Assembly: GCA_002368155.1 (NCBI GenBank)
Contig: AP018180.1
Location: 3,350,719 to 3,414,718 of the forward strand
DNA from: Nostoc carneum NIES-2107
GTDB taxonomy: Bacteria; Cyanobacteriota; Cyanobacteriia; Cyanobacteriales; Nostocaceae
DNA: 64,000 bases
Direction of reading: 5' to 3'
A program made the translations under genes and the position numbers. Below, one piece after another: positions 17,701-25,248 of this stretch. The notes below the pieces were generated by a model. The model did not search any database. It worked only from the letters and a program-made list of their open reading frames with translations, and was not told the DNA's origin. Within the stretch, counting starts at the first letter, position 1; the number at the start of each line of letters is the position of its first letter.

Positions 17701-18966
17701 AAAATTGAAGCTGGACAAATGGTGTTTCACCCAGAAGACTTTGATTTATATCTGTTGCTGCAAACACTGCAAGAAATGTTCCAAGTACGGACACAAGCCA
17801 AGCAATTATTCCTCAAATTTGAAATCGCCGCCAATCTTCCCCGTTATATCCAAACAGATGAAGGCAAACTGCGCCAAGTTCTGATTAACCTTTTGGGTAA
17901 CGCTGTTAAGTTTACTCAAACAGGCGGAGTAACCTTGCGCGCGAGATTGGGGAAAGGAGATATGGGGGATGAGGGAGAATTAACTAATATCAATTACCAA
18001 TTACCAATTACCCATTACCAATTACCCCTAACCTTTGAAGTACAAGATACTGGGCGGGGAATTGCACCAGAAGAAATACATAACCTCTTTCAGCCGTTTG
18101 TGCAGACTACTAGCGGTATTCAAACTAAGGAAGGTACAGGATTAGGGCTGACTATCAGCAGACAATTTGTCCGGTTAATGGGGGGCGATATTCACTTAAA
18201 TAGTACTCTGGGACAGGGATCTACTTTTAGCTTTGATATTCAAGTCACTTTAGCGGAACCATTAGCAATTAAACCCCAGTTGCATAAAGGACGCGTACTC
18301 AAGCTAGATGCAAATCAACCAACTTACCGTATTCTGGTAGTTGATGACCGTCAAGAAAACTGCAACTTAATTGTGCAGCTTCTTAGTAGTGTGGGTTTTG
18401 AAATTGTAGCAGCTCGTAATGGACAAGATGCGATCGCACTTTGGGAAAGTTGGCAACCCCACTTAATTTTTATGGATATGCGAATGCCTGTTATGAACGG
18501 CTATGATGCAACAAAAGAAATTAGAGCCAGAGAAGAAAATACAAATACAAATCATCGCACAGTAATTATTGCCCTAACTGCTAGTGCTTTTGAAGAACAA
18601 CAAGCAAGTATTTTAGCCGCAGGTTGTGACGACTTAGTTCGCAAACCATTCCGCGAGCATATAATCTTTGAAAAGATAGCTGAATATTTGCAAGTACGCT
18701 ACATTTGCTCAGAAGATTGTAACGAAAATAGTATCAATAATCAGCAAGAAAATGTAGAATCTACTATTTTGGATCTGCACTCTGCTATCAATTTGATGCC
18801 TAGCGAATGGATAGCAGAAATTCATCAAGCAGCCATTGCCGTTGATGGCGATCGCATTTTGCAATTAATTGAGCAAATACCACTAACTCATGCTGAATTG
18901 GCAGATAAATTAACAAATTTAGTCCGGAGTTTCTGCTTTGATGAAATTTTAGAACTGACAGAATAA
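14785..18966 (+). CDS. multi-PAS hybrid histidine kinase with receiver and Hpt-like tail
   Basis: 1393 residues from ATG 14785. The frame is open back to 14542, but that part is translated repeat DNA, and AAGGAA lies just before 14785. About seven PAS/PAC modules cover roughly 1-900 (each ending DITERKQAEEAL or similar). The HisKA H box is SHELRTPLNAILGY (His near 919). The ATPase domain (about 1020-1165) has NLLGNAVKF, DTGRGIAP and GTGLGLTIS. A receiver domain (about 1185-1310) has phosphoacceptor Asp in FMDMRMP near 1230. A helical Hpt-like tail ends the protein without an obvious phospho-His. It is soluble. The ATPase domain carries an in-frame insertion of ATTACCA repeats. Confidence 0.93.
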   Translation: MSAKQLEQVKQLQATLTKMEVTLNAIADAVVWVGEDRCIQWCNAQFQSLVNQFDGAVCGLQLTDLLPLTQAGRAVAATSYPDVRILNGEYATTIYQLTQNNRTLILEISGNCTVLPDEKFAVLVIRDITKVQQTQESLQAIEEQLQTLINATPDIICLKDGEGRWLLSNQANLEFLELPGVNYQGKTDAELAQFSNFYYDTLSNCYQTDEEAWQLGCVHRVEEIVRRPDGKVSILDMIKVPVFHQDGRRKALVVLGRDMSERQQTQAALENSLSLLSAILESIQDGILTVNSVGDITSYNQKFLEMWSIPPELLTEPDHHTRLAYLANQLLEPEGFLQRVRELYAHPELDTYDLLELRDGRVFERYSCPQLIKEQIIGRVWSFRDVTERHKAEVALRQSELQYRSVFEAINDGLFITEIETETIAEVNPAACQMHGYTYEEFITLHPSTYIHPDSHPVFHEFIETTKAGGQFYGQAVDVCKDGSLINVEVKGTTCIYNGKRHVLAIVRDISDRKRTEKALRQSEVQYRDLVQTANCIILRWDANGNVIYLNDYGQKLFGFDLNEITGRNVVGTIVPETETSGRDLQWLMVDICQHPENYLFNENENLCKNGDRVWIVWANKPILDEQGNLIEILSVGTDATERKRIQAALQASELKFRTIVENANDLIFTISPEGIFTYHSPNVTPIMGYSLPEIEGHSVVEFTYPEDLAISAVGMQKAIAGEKQTGIEVRLRHKNNSWRWFSFNTSTIHTPNGEIAIAGVGRDITERKQAEEALRRSELKYRNIFENSQVGIFRTRQQDGLIVDANQRGADILGFATASDLIGRYFTTELYVNPSDRTRMLAELGESGEVRNFEIALRRLDGSIVWVLLSVRLNAEESCLDSVFTDISDRKQAEEALRVAKEAAETANRAKSAFLANMSHELRTPLNAILGYSQLMERDTSLNSKQLESLATINRSGEHLLNLINDVLEMSKIEAGQMVFHPEDFDLYLLLQTLQEMFQVRTQAKQLFLKFEIAANLPRYIQTDEGKLRQVLINLLGNAVKFTQTGGVTLRARLGKGDMGDEGELTNINYQLPITHYQLPLTFEVQDTGRGIAPEEIHNLFQPFVQTTSGIQTKEGTGLGLTISRQFVRLMGGDIHLNSTLGQGSTFSFDIQVTLAEPLAIKPQLHKGRVLKLDANQPTYRILVVDDRQENCNLIVQLLSSVGFEIVAARNGQDAIALWESWQPHLIFMDMRMPVMNGYDATKEIRAREENTNTNHRTVIIALTASAFEEQQASILAAGCDDLVRKPFREHIIFEKIAEYLQVRYICSEDCNENSINNQQENVESTILDLHSAINLMPSEWIAEIHQAAIAVDGDRILQLIEQIPLTHAELADKLTNLVRSFCFDEILELTE
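17941..18030 (+). repeat. ATTACCA heptamer repeat inserted in frame in the kinase ATPase domain
   Basis: GGGGATGAGGGAGAA followed by four ATTACCA/ATTACCC units. It is translated as NINYQLPITHYQLPLT between the N box and G1 box and keeps the frame. Confidence 0.8.
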
Positions 18967-18996
18967 AAATAAAATCAAAAGATTCAGCGATGCAAC

Positions 18997-19432
18997 AGGT
19001 AGGGACACAGCATCGATTAAATATCGGTTTTATCGAAAGTTTATGGATGCCGTGCCCAGATGACTAAATGTTTGGTGATATTTCCAAATCAATGGGCACG
19101 GCACCAATTAAATTGATGTTTTTTGGGGTTAAATGTCATCCCGATAATGTTCGGTAATATTTATGAATAACAAGTATATTATTTATGGTAGGGGCACGGC
19201 ACCGATTAAATATCGGGTTTACCGAAAGTTTATGGATGCCGTGCCCAGATGACTGAATGTTTGGTGATATTTCACAATCAATGGGCACGGCACCGATTAA
19301 ATATCGATTTTCACAAAAAATTGTGGATGTTCCCTACATCCAGATTTTGTGATATTTCCTAAATCAATGGGCACGGCACCGATTAAATGTCGATTTTATC
19401 GAAAGATTGTGGATGCCGTGCCCCTACAGAAC
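18997..19432. repeat. REP palindrome cluster, left of the RAYT gene
   Basis: Repeated units whose arms are GGGCACGGCA and TGCCGTGCCC around a 35-40 base spacer (ACCGATTAAATATCG and similar). Arm copies are visible near 19047, 19094, 19192, 19237, 19283, 19368 and 19412. Between units at 19115-19190 lies a 76-bp copy of the RAYT gene's 5' end and upstream region. Confidence 0.88.
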
Positions 19433-19487
19433 ATTTATCTGTCGCAAAAATTCTTTGAATTGGTATGATTTTATAAGTGATGTAAAT

Positions 19488-20111
19488 TTAAAAATATAAA
19501 CCTAAATCTAATTGCTCATGTGGTTGGCGATCAGGATTTTCTTCATCCTCTGCCCACGCACAAGGATTATTTATAATATATTGACGCACATTATCTAATC
19601 TATCTTGCCGGATAATACTTTCGTAATAATCTCGTTGCCAAATGGGGGGATATGGAGTTTTTCGCATTAAGTTAATTCGTTTGGTAACGGCTGATTTAAA
19701 AGCACGAATTACTGTAGGAATTGAACCTGCAATAGGCTTACCAAACTGTTCATCTTTTTGATTATTGTTATTTTTTAGGGGCAGGTCTTCAGAAAAATTA
19801 TCTGCGGATGGAAATGATTGTGATTGCCATGCCCCCATAGCATCAGTAATAATGAGTATCCCATGCACATGATTTGGCATGACTACAAAAGCATCTAATT
19901 GAATGTGGGAAAAACGACGCGGAAGAGCCTGCCAAAAGTTGTAAGTAATTACACCCAATTGATTATATTGCATTTTCCCATTAACTACATTGCCAAACCA
20001 ACATTGCTTTTTATATGTACAAATTGTTGTGAAATACGCGCCGATTTGAGTATAGTCATATCCTGGTAAACGAATTGAACGGCGATGATGTTTTTTGGGG
20101 TTAAATGTCAT
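19488..20111 (-). CDS. REP-associated tyrosine transposase (RAYT, Y1 family)
   Basis: 207 residues. The N-terminus has HHRRSIRLPGYDYTQIGAYFTT, typical of RAYTs. The HUH metal motif is HVH in VVMPNHVHGILIIT (near residue 80), and the candidate nucleophile Tyr is in WQRDYYESIIRQ (near 165), followed by RLDNVRQYIINNP. RAYTs are single-copy relatives of IS200/IS605 TnpA that nick and join REP hairpins. The gene is flanked on both sides by the palindromes that should be its substrate. Two truncated copies of its first 25 bases and upstream region lie in the flanks. It appears intact. Confidence 0.93.
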   Translation of the reverse strand: MTFNPKKHHRRSIRLPGYDYTQIGAYFTTICTYKKQCWFGNVVNGKMQYNQLGVITYNFWQALPRRFSHIQLDAFVVMPNHVHGILIITDAMGAWQSQSFPSADNFSEDLPLKNNNNQKDEQFGKPIAGSIPTVIRAFKSAVTKRINLMRKTPYPPIWQRDYYESIIRQDRLDNVRQYIINNPCAWAEDEENPDRQPHEQLDLGLYF

Positions 20112-20505
20112 CCCAATTATGTTCAGTAATAGTTATGAATAACAAGTATATTATTTATGGTAGGGGCACGGCACCGATCAAATATCGGTTTTATCGAAAG
20201 TTTATGGATGCCGTGCCCATATTGCTAAATGTTTTATGATATTTCACAATCAATGGGCACAGCACCGATTAAATTGATGTTTTTTGGGGTTAAATGTCAT
20301 CCCAATAATGTGCGGTAATATTTATGAATAACAAGTATATTATTTATGTAGGGGCACGGCACCGATCAAATATCGGGTTTACCGAAAGTTTATGGATGCC
20401 GTGCCCAGATGACTGAATGTTTGGTGATATTTCCAAATCAATGGGCACGGCACCGATTAAATATCGATTTTATCGAAAGATTGTAGATGCCGTGCCCCTA
20501 CAGAA
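20112..20505. repeat. REP palindrome cluster, right of the RAYT gene
   Basis: The same unit as on the left, with arms near 20163, 20210, 20254 (GGGCACAGCA variant), 20352, 20397, 20441 and 20490. The stretch 20276-20350 copies the RAYT 5' end and its upstream region (intact copy 20087-20162). After the last unit the sequence to 20700 has no gene, and shares TTCTTTGAATT with the end of the left cluster. Confidence 0.88.
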
Positions 20506-20700
20506 CATTTATCTGTTGCCAAAATTCTTTGAATTTGTATAATTTTATAAGTGAGGTTATGGATGTTCCCTACATCCAGGTTTTACGATATTTCCTAAAT
20601 AATAAACGCCTCTTCTTGCTATGCAGAAGAGACGTTTTAATTTCAGTATAATGCTTACAATTTAATCAATTAACAACTCAGTCAATGTTGTTTACATGAC

Positions 20701-21183
20701 TTACACTTTTGCTAAGGCAAGTTCTGCTGTAAACATTTTTTTAGTTTCTGGGTGAGTTGTAAATTGTAAGTATTGAGTTGCCATTTCTGGTGTTAGCAGT
20801 TCAATCATGATTCTGTTTTCTATCCAGAATTCAATCACATCAAAAAAGGTTTCACGGGTACAACGTACAGTGCGCCAACCTTCGCGATCGCCAATTTTTT
20901 GAATTTCTTCTTGGCTAGCAGGTACAGAAATAGCTGCATGAATATCTACATATTTAGGAGAAGTAGCATTTTGGACAAATTCACATTGTTGATCGCCTTC
21001 ACCTGGTTCTAATTGGGTACCTGAAGGATAAAGTTCAATGGCTGTACCATGTTCATCAAAAGGTATAACCATATAGCTACCTGGATGAGGAGGAAAGGGA
21101 ACAGCTTCGGCTTTTAAAATTTCTGCCAAAACTTGAGCAACATGGTGAGGATTGTTAACAGCAAAGGAAATATGGTGAATCAT
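20701..21183 (-). CDS. VOC/glyoxalase-like protein
   Basis: 160 residues, cytosolic. MIHHISFAVNNPHHVAQVLAE is the usual start of a vicinal-oxygen-chelate fold. A second strand set with GTAIELYPSG carries a candidate metal Glu, and YVDIHAAISV and IMIELLTPEM follow. His4 and Glu residues could bind a metal, but the substrate is unknown. The promoter carries the tandem CTCCCC operator shared with the next two minus-strand genes and with the receiver gene at 24257. Confidence 0.72.
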   Translation of the reverse strand: MIHHISFAVNNPHHVAQVLAEILKAEAVPFPPHPGSYMVIPFDEHGTAIELYPSGTQLEPGEGDQQCEFVQNATSPKYVDIHAAISVPASQEEIQKIGDREGWRTVRCTRETFFDVIEFWIENRIMIELLTPEMATQYLQFTTHPETKKMFTAELALAKV

Positions 21184-21209
21184 AAAGTAACCTCAGTTCG
21201 ATGTTTTAT

Positions 21210-21247
21210 AGATTAGGAGACAATCGGGGAGAACTAGGGGAGAAAAA
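21210..21247 (-). promoter_or_regulatory. CTCCCC tandem operator and -10, copy 1
   Basis: On the minus strand: two CTCCCC boxes 11 bases apart, the second running into GATT, then 6 bases and TAATCT (21215-21210). The start codon of the VOC-like gene is at 21183. The operator (21222-21247) covers the -35 region. Confidence 0.75.
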
Positions 21248-21263
21248 TATCACTTTGACAGAC

Positions 21264-21809
21264 TTACTGAGGTCGTCCATAATGAGCCTGACCTTGACCA
21301 TCGGAAGTCACAAGTAAGAGGACATCTTGTCCATACTCGTTTTTATCAATTGACCATTTGTAGGTTTCCGGCTTGGCTGTATTTTTTCCGGTATAAGTGC
21401 GTCCAGAGTTGCAAATTTGTCCTTTGGATGAACTTTCTGTAGGTTGGAAGGTAAGCTGTTGATCGTTGACGCTAATTTTTCCTTTCTCTTGGATGAAGAG
21501 GTTAGAGGCGCAGTTGTAGGTATTGATTTGAATTAATCTATTTCGCTGGTAGTTACCATTAGCTGCGACTGTAAAGCGATCGCTTGAACCATTGGGTGCT
21601 GCTGACTGTCCTGTAATTTGGTCTTGGTACTGGATAGAAGAAATTCGACCGTAAAGCCACTCACCTTGAAGTTCAGCAGGTATCGCAGCGTCATTTTTAC
21701 CAGCTTGACTAGCACTAGGGTAGACGAACAGGCTAGTACTGAGGGTTAAACCCAAAGCAGCGAGAAGACGTGCAGTTTTTGGGATTGAAGATAATTTTTG
21801 GCTAGTCAT
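21264..21809 (-). CDS. secreted protein with signal peptide, unknown function
   Basis: 181 residues. Residues about 1-36 form a signal peptide (basic start, ARLLAALGLTLSTSLFV, then SASQA with likely cleavage after ASQA). The mature part has two Cys (NCASN and QICNSG) that could form a disulfide in the periplasm, and ends with VLLLVTSDGQGQAHYGRPQ. The fold suggests a small lipocalin-like or copper-resistance-like beta protein, but I do not recognise a family. It has its own copy of the CTCCCC promoter. Confidence 0.7.
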   Translation of the reverse strand: MTSQKLSSIPKTARLLAALGLTLSTSLFVYPSASQAGKNDAAIPAELQGEWLYGRISSIQYQDQITGQSAAPNGSSDRFTVAANGNYQRNRLIQINTYNCASNLFIQEKGKISVNDQQLTFQPTESSSKGQICNSGRTYTGKNTAKPETYKWSIDKNEYGQDVLLLVTSDGQGQAHYGRPQ

Positions 21810-21838
21810 ATAATTTTTACCTTTTGATTGATGTTTTG

Positions 21839-21876
21839 AGAATAAAAAATAATCGGGGAGAAATAGGGGAGAAAAG
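21839..21876 (-). promoter_or_regulatory. CTCCCC tandem operator and -10, copy 2
   Basis: Minus strand: CTCCCC, 5 bases, CTCCCC, GATT, 6 bases, TATTCT (21844-21839). Same spacing as copy 1; upstream of the secreted-protein gene, whose start is 21809. Confidence 0.75.
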
Positions 21877-21960
21877 ATGATTTTGTCTAAAAAAAATTGC
21901 CAGCAGTTGTATTAACTACTGGCAAACTATCTTGAGCATTATTTAGTTGAAAGTTCAAAT

Positions 21961-22413
21961 TTAAGCAATAAACCGCAGATTGTACTTATCTAAAATTGGC
22001 TGCACCTTTTCCATATCTAGTGTCAAGCTATTTGCTACTTCACCCATTTCTTCATAAAAATTTTTGGCGTTACCAGGTGCAATAAAAACTAAAAATTTAG
22101 CAAAATCTGAACGAATTTTAAAAGCGTGGGCAGTATCGGCAGGAATATTCACAAAATATCCTGGGGTTGCTACCACGGTTTGTTTCCCAACTTGTAATTC
22201 TACCTCACCTTCTAGAATGTAGAATGCTTCTTCCCAAGGATGAGTATGTAAAGGCGGGCCGTTGTTTTCTGTGTCTGTAAATTCATAGATTGTCCAAGCC
22301 CCATTAGTCGTTTCACCAGTTGCTTTGGTGGTAAAATGTCCGCCTAACACAGAGAATTTATTACCTTCTCCTGGTGCTATAACTGTTGGTTTGTGCATGA
22401 GTGAATTTGACAT
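21961..22413 (-). CDS. cupin-domain protein
   Basis: 150 residues, cytosolic. The cupin 2 motif is visible: [24 protein letters not shown] (two His and Glu metal ligands, residues about 54-75), then [16 protein letters not shown] with a third His. The ligand set fits a single-domain metal-binding cupin, perhaps an enzyme or sensor for a small molecule; the substrate is unknown. It is divergent from the hybrid kinase gene at 22621 and has the third copy of the CTCCCC promoter. Confidence 0.85.
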   Translation of the reverse strand: MSNSLMHKPTVIAPGEGNKFSVLGGHFTTKATGETTNGAWTIYEFTDTENNGPPLHTHPWEEAFYILEGEVELQVGKQTVVATPGYFVNIPADTAHAFKIRSDFAKFLVFIAPGNAKNFYEEMGEVANSLTLDMEKVQPILDKYNLRFIA

Positions 22414-22476
22414 ATTAGCTACTCCTAGCTCTTTAATTCGTTAACTATTAACTATGAACTTGATTTGATATTTCCT

Positions 22477-22514
22477 AGATTAGAAATGAATCGGGGAGAA
22501 CTAGGGGAGAAAAT
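22477..22514 (-). promoter_or_regulatory. CTCCCC tandem operator and -10, copy 3
   Basis: Minus strand: CTCCCC, 5 bases, CTCCCC, GATT, 6 bases, TAATCT (22482-22477), in the divergent gap between the cupin gene (start 22413) and the kinase gene. Confidence 0.75.
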
Positions 22515-22620
22515 TAAGTTATGAAGAAGTTTTCTGTAAAAGATTATTAAGCTAGTGCATTAACGATAAAATTTCTATTCATAATTAAGAGCCTGATTCT
22601 GGCTCAGAGTTAATATTGTG

Positions 22621-24150
22621 ATGCTCAACCAGCTATTCAATTCTCCGAAAGCCGACATACTAGTAATTGATGATACACCGGAAAACTTGAATCTTTTATC
22701 TGCCATGCTCACCGAACAGGGGTATAAAGTTCGCAGCGTGACTAAAGGTTCTACAGGTTTGCGGGGAGCGAATGCAGTTCCCCCCGACTTGATTCTGCTG
22801 GATGTTAATATGCCGGAGATGAATGGTTATGAGGTTTGTCAACAATTAAAGACAAGCGATCGCACTCGTGACATTCCGGTAATTTTTATCAGCGCTTTGG
22901 GTGATGTGCTGGATAAGGTGAAGGCGTTTGCAGTTGGTGGGGTGGACTATATCACCAAGCCGTTTCAACTAGAAGAGGTTTTAGCCAGAATTGAAAATCA
23001 TTTGACTATTCGCAACCTGCAAAAGCAACTCCAAGCGCAAAATCAGCAGTTACAGCAGGAAATACACGATCGCACCAAAGCTGAGGAGAAATTTGCCAAA
23101 GTCTTTCGTTCTAGTCCCAACCCAATTGCGATCGCCACAATTTCGGAAACACGTTTGCTTGATGTTAATCCCAGCTTCCTGAAGATGAGTGGCTACAGTG
23201 TAGATGAGGTAATTGGGCATACTGTCACAGAACTTGATTTAGGTAAAAATACAGTAGCGATCGCCCAAACAATTCAACGTTTACCTGAAAGTGGTTCGCT
23301 GTACAATTTGGAATTTGAATTTTCTACCAAATCTGCCGAACTCAAGACAATCTTACTATCTATAGAATTAATCGATTTGGCGGGAGTACCCTGTGCTTTA
23401 TTAATTGCCAATGACATCACCGAACGCAAACGCCTAGAAAATGAGTTTATCTCTTTAGTTAGTCATGAGTTGCGGACACCTTTAACTTCCACAATGGGAG
23501 CATTAGATTTATTAGGTTCAGGACAACTGGGAACTTTAACCGCACAGGGACAAAAAGTTTTGAGCATTGCTACCAATAACACTGAACGTTTAATTCGTTT
23601 AGTAAACGATATTCTCGATTTAGAACGGATGAAATCGGGCAAAATCTTCATGCGTAAAGCCAAGTGCAATGCTGCTGAACTGCTGATTACAGCCACAGAA
23701 GCCATGCAAGCAATGGCAGATAAACTTCAAGTCAAATTAATTGTCAATCCTGTAGCGGTGGAACTTTGGGCAGATGCGGATCGCCTGTTGCAAACCTTCA
23801 CCAACCTACTCAGCAACGCCATTAAGTTTTCCGAACCTGGGGATACGGTGTGGATTGGTGCCACACTTTCAGAAAATCAAAGTATTGAGCCTCAAGCCGA
23901 TGCACCTAGTTACCTTTTGATTACATTCCGAGATGAAGGGAGAGGAATCCCCGAAGATAAATTACAACTTATCTTTGAACGCTTTCAACAGGTTGATGCA
24001 TCCGACTCCCGCAACAAAGGCGGAACAGGTTTAGGACTGGCTATTTGTCGGAATATTGTGCAGCAACATAACGGTAAAATTTGGGTTCAGAGCGCTTTAG
24101 GGGAAGGTAGCACCTTTTACGTACTTTTACCTTTAGCTGACTCTAATTAG
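22621..24150 (+). CDS. hybrid sensor kinase: receiver-PAS-HisKA-HATPase
   Basis: 509 residues from ATG 22621 (a GTG directly before it is the alternative start). The N-terminal receiver (about 1-125) has DD pair ADILVIDDTPEN and phospho-Asp in LILLDVNMPEMNG (near 60). A coiled linker leads to PAS/PAC (about 155-270), then HisKA (SHELRTPLTSTMGAL, His near 280) and HATPase (NLLSNAIKF, DEGRGIPE, GTGLGLAIC). A receiver ahead of the kinase suggests input from another phosphorelay protein. It is soluble. The single receiver gene at 24257 follows and is a likely partner. Confidence 0.93.
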   Translation: MLNQLFNSPKADILVIDDTPENLNLLSAMLTEQGYKVRSVTKGSTGLRGANAVPPDLILLDVNMPEMNGYEVCQQLKTSDRTRDIPVIFISALGDVLDKVKAFAVGGVDYITKPFQLEEVLARIENHLTIRNLQKQLQAQNQQLQQEIHDRTKAEEKFAKVFRSSPNPIAIATISETRLLDVNPSFLKMSGYSVDEVIGHTVTELDLGKNTVAIAQTIQRLPESGSLYNLEFEFSTKSAELKTILLSIELIDLAGVPCALLIANDITERKRLENEFISLVSHELRTPLTSTMGALDLLGSGQLGTLTAQGQKVLSIATNNTERLIRLVNDILDLERMKSGKIFMRKAKCNAAELLITATEAMQAMADKLQVKLIVNPVAVELWADADRLLQTFTNLLSNAIKFSEPGDTVWIGATLSENQSIEPQADAPSYLLITFRDEGRGIPEDKLQLIFERFQQVDASDSRNKGGTGLGLAICRNIVQQHNGKIWVQSALGEGSTFYVLLPLADSN

Positions 24151-24170
24151 CATCTGCTTACTACTCTAAT

Positions 24171-24203
24171 CTCCCCCATTTCTCCCCGATTGCATTTTAG
24201 AAT
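24171..24203 (+). promoter_or_regulatory. CTCCCC tandem operator and -10, copy 4
   Basis: Plus strand: CTCCCC (24171-24176), 5 bases, CTCCCC (24182-24187), GATT (24188-24191), 6 bases, TAGAAT (24198-24203). It keeps the spacing of copies 1-3 on the opposite strand, and precedes the receiver gene start by 53 bases. Confidence 0.75.
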
Positions 24204-24256
24204 AGCTCTAGAGTTATCAAGCTAGTCAGCATCACATATCATGCAAGGATGGCACC

Positions 24257-24649
24257 ATGAGCAGAAATATCTTGATTGTTGATGACGAAGAAGACGTACA
24301 GGCGATCGCAAAATTGGGTTTAGAATTGGGTGCTGGTTGGAATGTATTGACAGCTTGTTGTGGACAAGAAGCATTAAATATTGCTGCTAAATCACCAGTT
24401 GATGTCATCCTTTTAGATATGATGATGCCAGATATGGATGGGCGTACGACTCTGCAAAAATTAAAGGCTAATCCTGCTACTAAGGAAATTCCGGTTATTT
24501 TACTAACTGCCAAAGTTCAAGAATCAGATCAAGATTGCTTTACAGGGTTAGATGTCGCTGCTATCTTTGCCAAGCCTTTCCGTCCCTTAAAATTAGCAGG
24601 GCAAATCAGTGAAGCATTAGGCTGGGCTTATAGTGAAATAGATGGTTGA
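24257..24649 (+). CDS. single-domain response regulator (receiver only)
   Basis: 130 residues, one receiver domain: acidic pocket VDDEED near residue 10, phospho-Asp in VILLDMMMPDMDG near 54, Thr in ILLTAK and Lys in FAKPFRP. No output domain, so it probably acts as a phosphate shuttle or through protein contact, like CheY or PatA-type partners. It follows the hybrid kinase gene but has its own CTCCCC promoter. Confidence 0.9.
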   Translation: MSRNILIVDDEEDVQAIAKLGLELGAGWNVLTACCGQEALNIAAKSPVDVILLDMMMPDMDGRTTLQKLKANPATKEIPVILLTAKVQESDQDCFTGLDVAAIFAKPFRPLKLAGQISEALGWAYSEIDG

Positions 24650-24651
24650 GA

Positions 24652-24720
24652 TAAATTCGTAATTCGTAATTCGTAATTAAGAAAGCCAGAAACAGTAGGA
24701 TGCGTTATTAACGCATCCCA
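24652..24720. repeat. AATTCGT repeats and GGATGCGTTATTAACGCATCC-type palindrome
   Basis: Three to four AATTCGT heptamers (24654-24679) followed by a second copy of the palindrome seen at 2222 (24695-24718). The rest of the gap to 24909 is AT-rich with no gene. Confidence 0.75.
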
Positions 24721-24909
24721 AAAGCTTTCGGTGCCGAATTCTTAGCGTTAACTGATAATTTACCATTGCGGCTGTTCTTTCAGTAATTTTACTGAATTAG
24801 AAATCGATTTTCAAAAAGTGAAAAAATAGTTTAGTAATTATACGATGTTTTTCTCTGAAGATAGTTGTACTTTTAGAGGTGCAACAAATTAATCAGAGGA
24901 ATTGGAGCA

Positions 24910-25197
24910 ATGGAAGTACTAAATAAATTTCAATTGAATAACAGTTTATTCAATCAAATACGATATCAAATTGATGGTATCGAAATCCATAATTCTCATC
25001 TAGCTAAACTATTATGCACAATTATTCCCTCTCATTGCCCTTTTGAAAAAACTGTCAAAGTTTTAGGTCATACAGTTTTTCAAATCCCACCTTTGTGTAA
25101 ACTTAACCCCTTCTATGAAGAAGTAGTTGGTCTGCGTTTTAAGTGTTTGTCATACTTAGTAGATGAATGTGGAGAAGATGTAACAAAATACTGCTAA
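24910..25197 (+). CDS. Mo-dependent nitrogenase C-terminal-domain protein
   Basis: 95 residues, GAGG-type ribosome site at about 24896. The whole protein matches the cyanobacterial Mo-nitro_C family (Pfam name), with IDGIEIHN, CTIIPSHCPFE, IPPLCKLNPFYEEVVGLRFK and DECGEDVTKYC. Several Cys (residues about 37, 44, 63, 77, 86, 95) could bind a metal or cluster. Despite the family name it is not a nitrogenase subunit and no nif gene is near; its function is not established. The family occurs widely in filamentous cyanobacteria. A dispersed 55-bp repeat begins at its stop codon. Confidence 0.85.
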   Translation: MEVLNKFQLNNSLFNQIRYQIDGIEIHNSHLAKLLCTIIPSHCPFEKTVKVLGHTVFQIPPLCKLNPFYEEVVGLRFKCLSYLVDECGEDVTKYC

Positions 25198-25248
25198 GTA
25201 TGTCGGCGAAATTCAAGATGACTGACTGAGGCTGTCATTTGTCTTTGG
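25194..25248 (+). repeat. 55-bp dispersed repeat, copy 1
   Basis: Begins CTAAGTATGTCGGCGAAATT and ends GAGGCTGTCATTTGTCTTTGG. A second copy with about 85 percent identity is at 49376-49430. TCATTAG/TCATTTG heptamers follow both copies. Confidence 0.75.

Noticed and set aside
18997-20505. Repeats around the RAYT gene as a CRISPR array
   Set aside because: Units are inverted-repeat hairpins with similar, not unique, spacers; there is no cas gene; the RAYT gene explains them.
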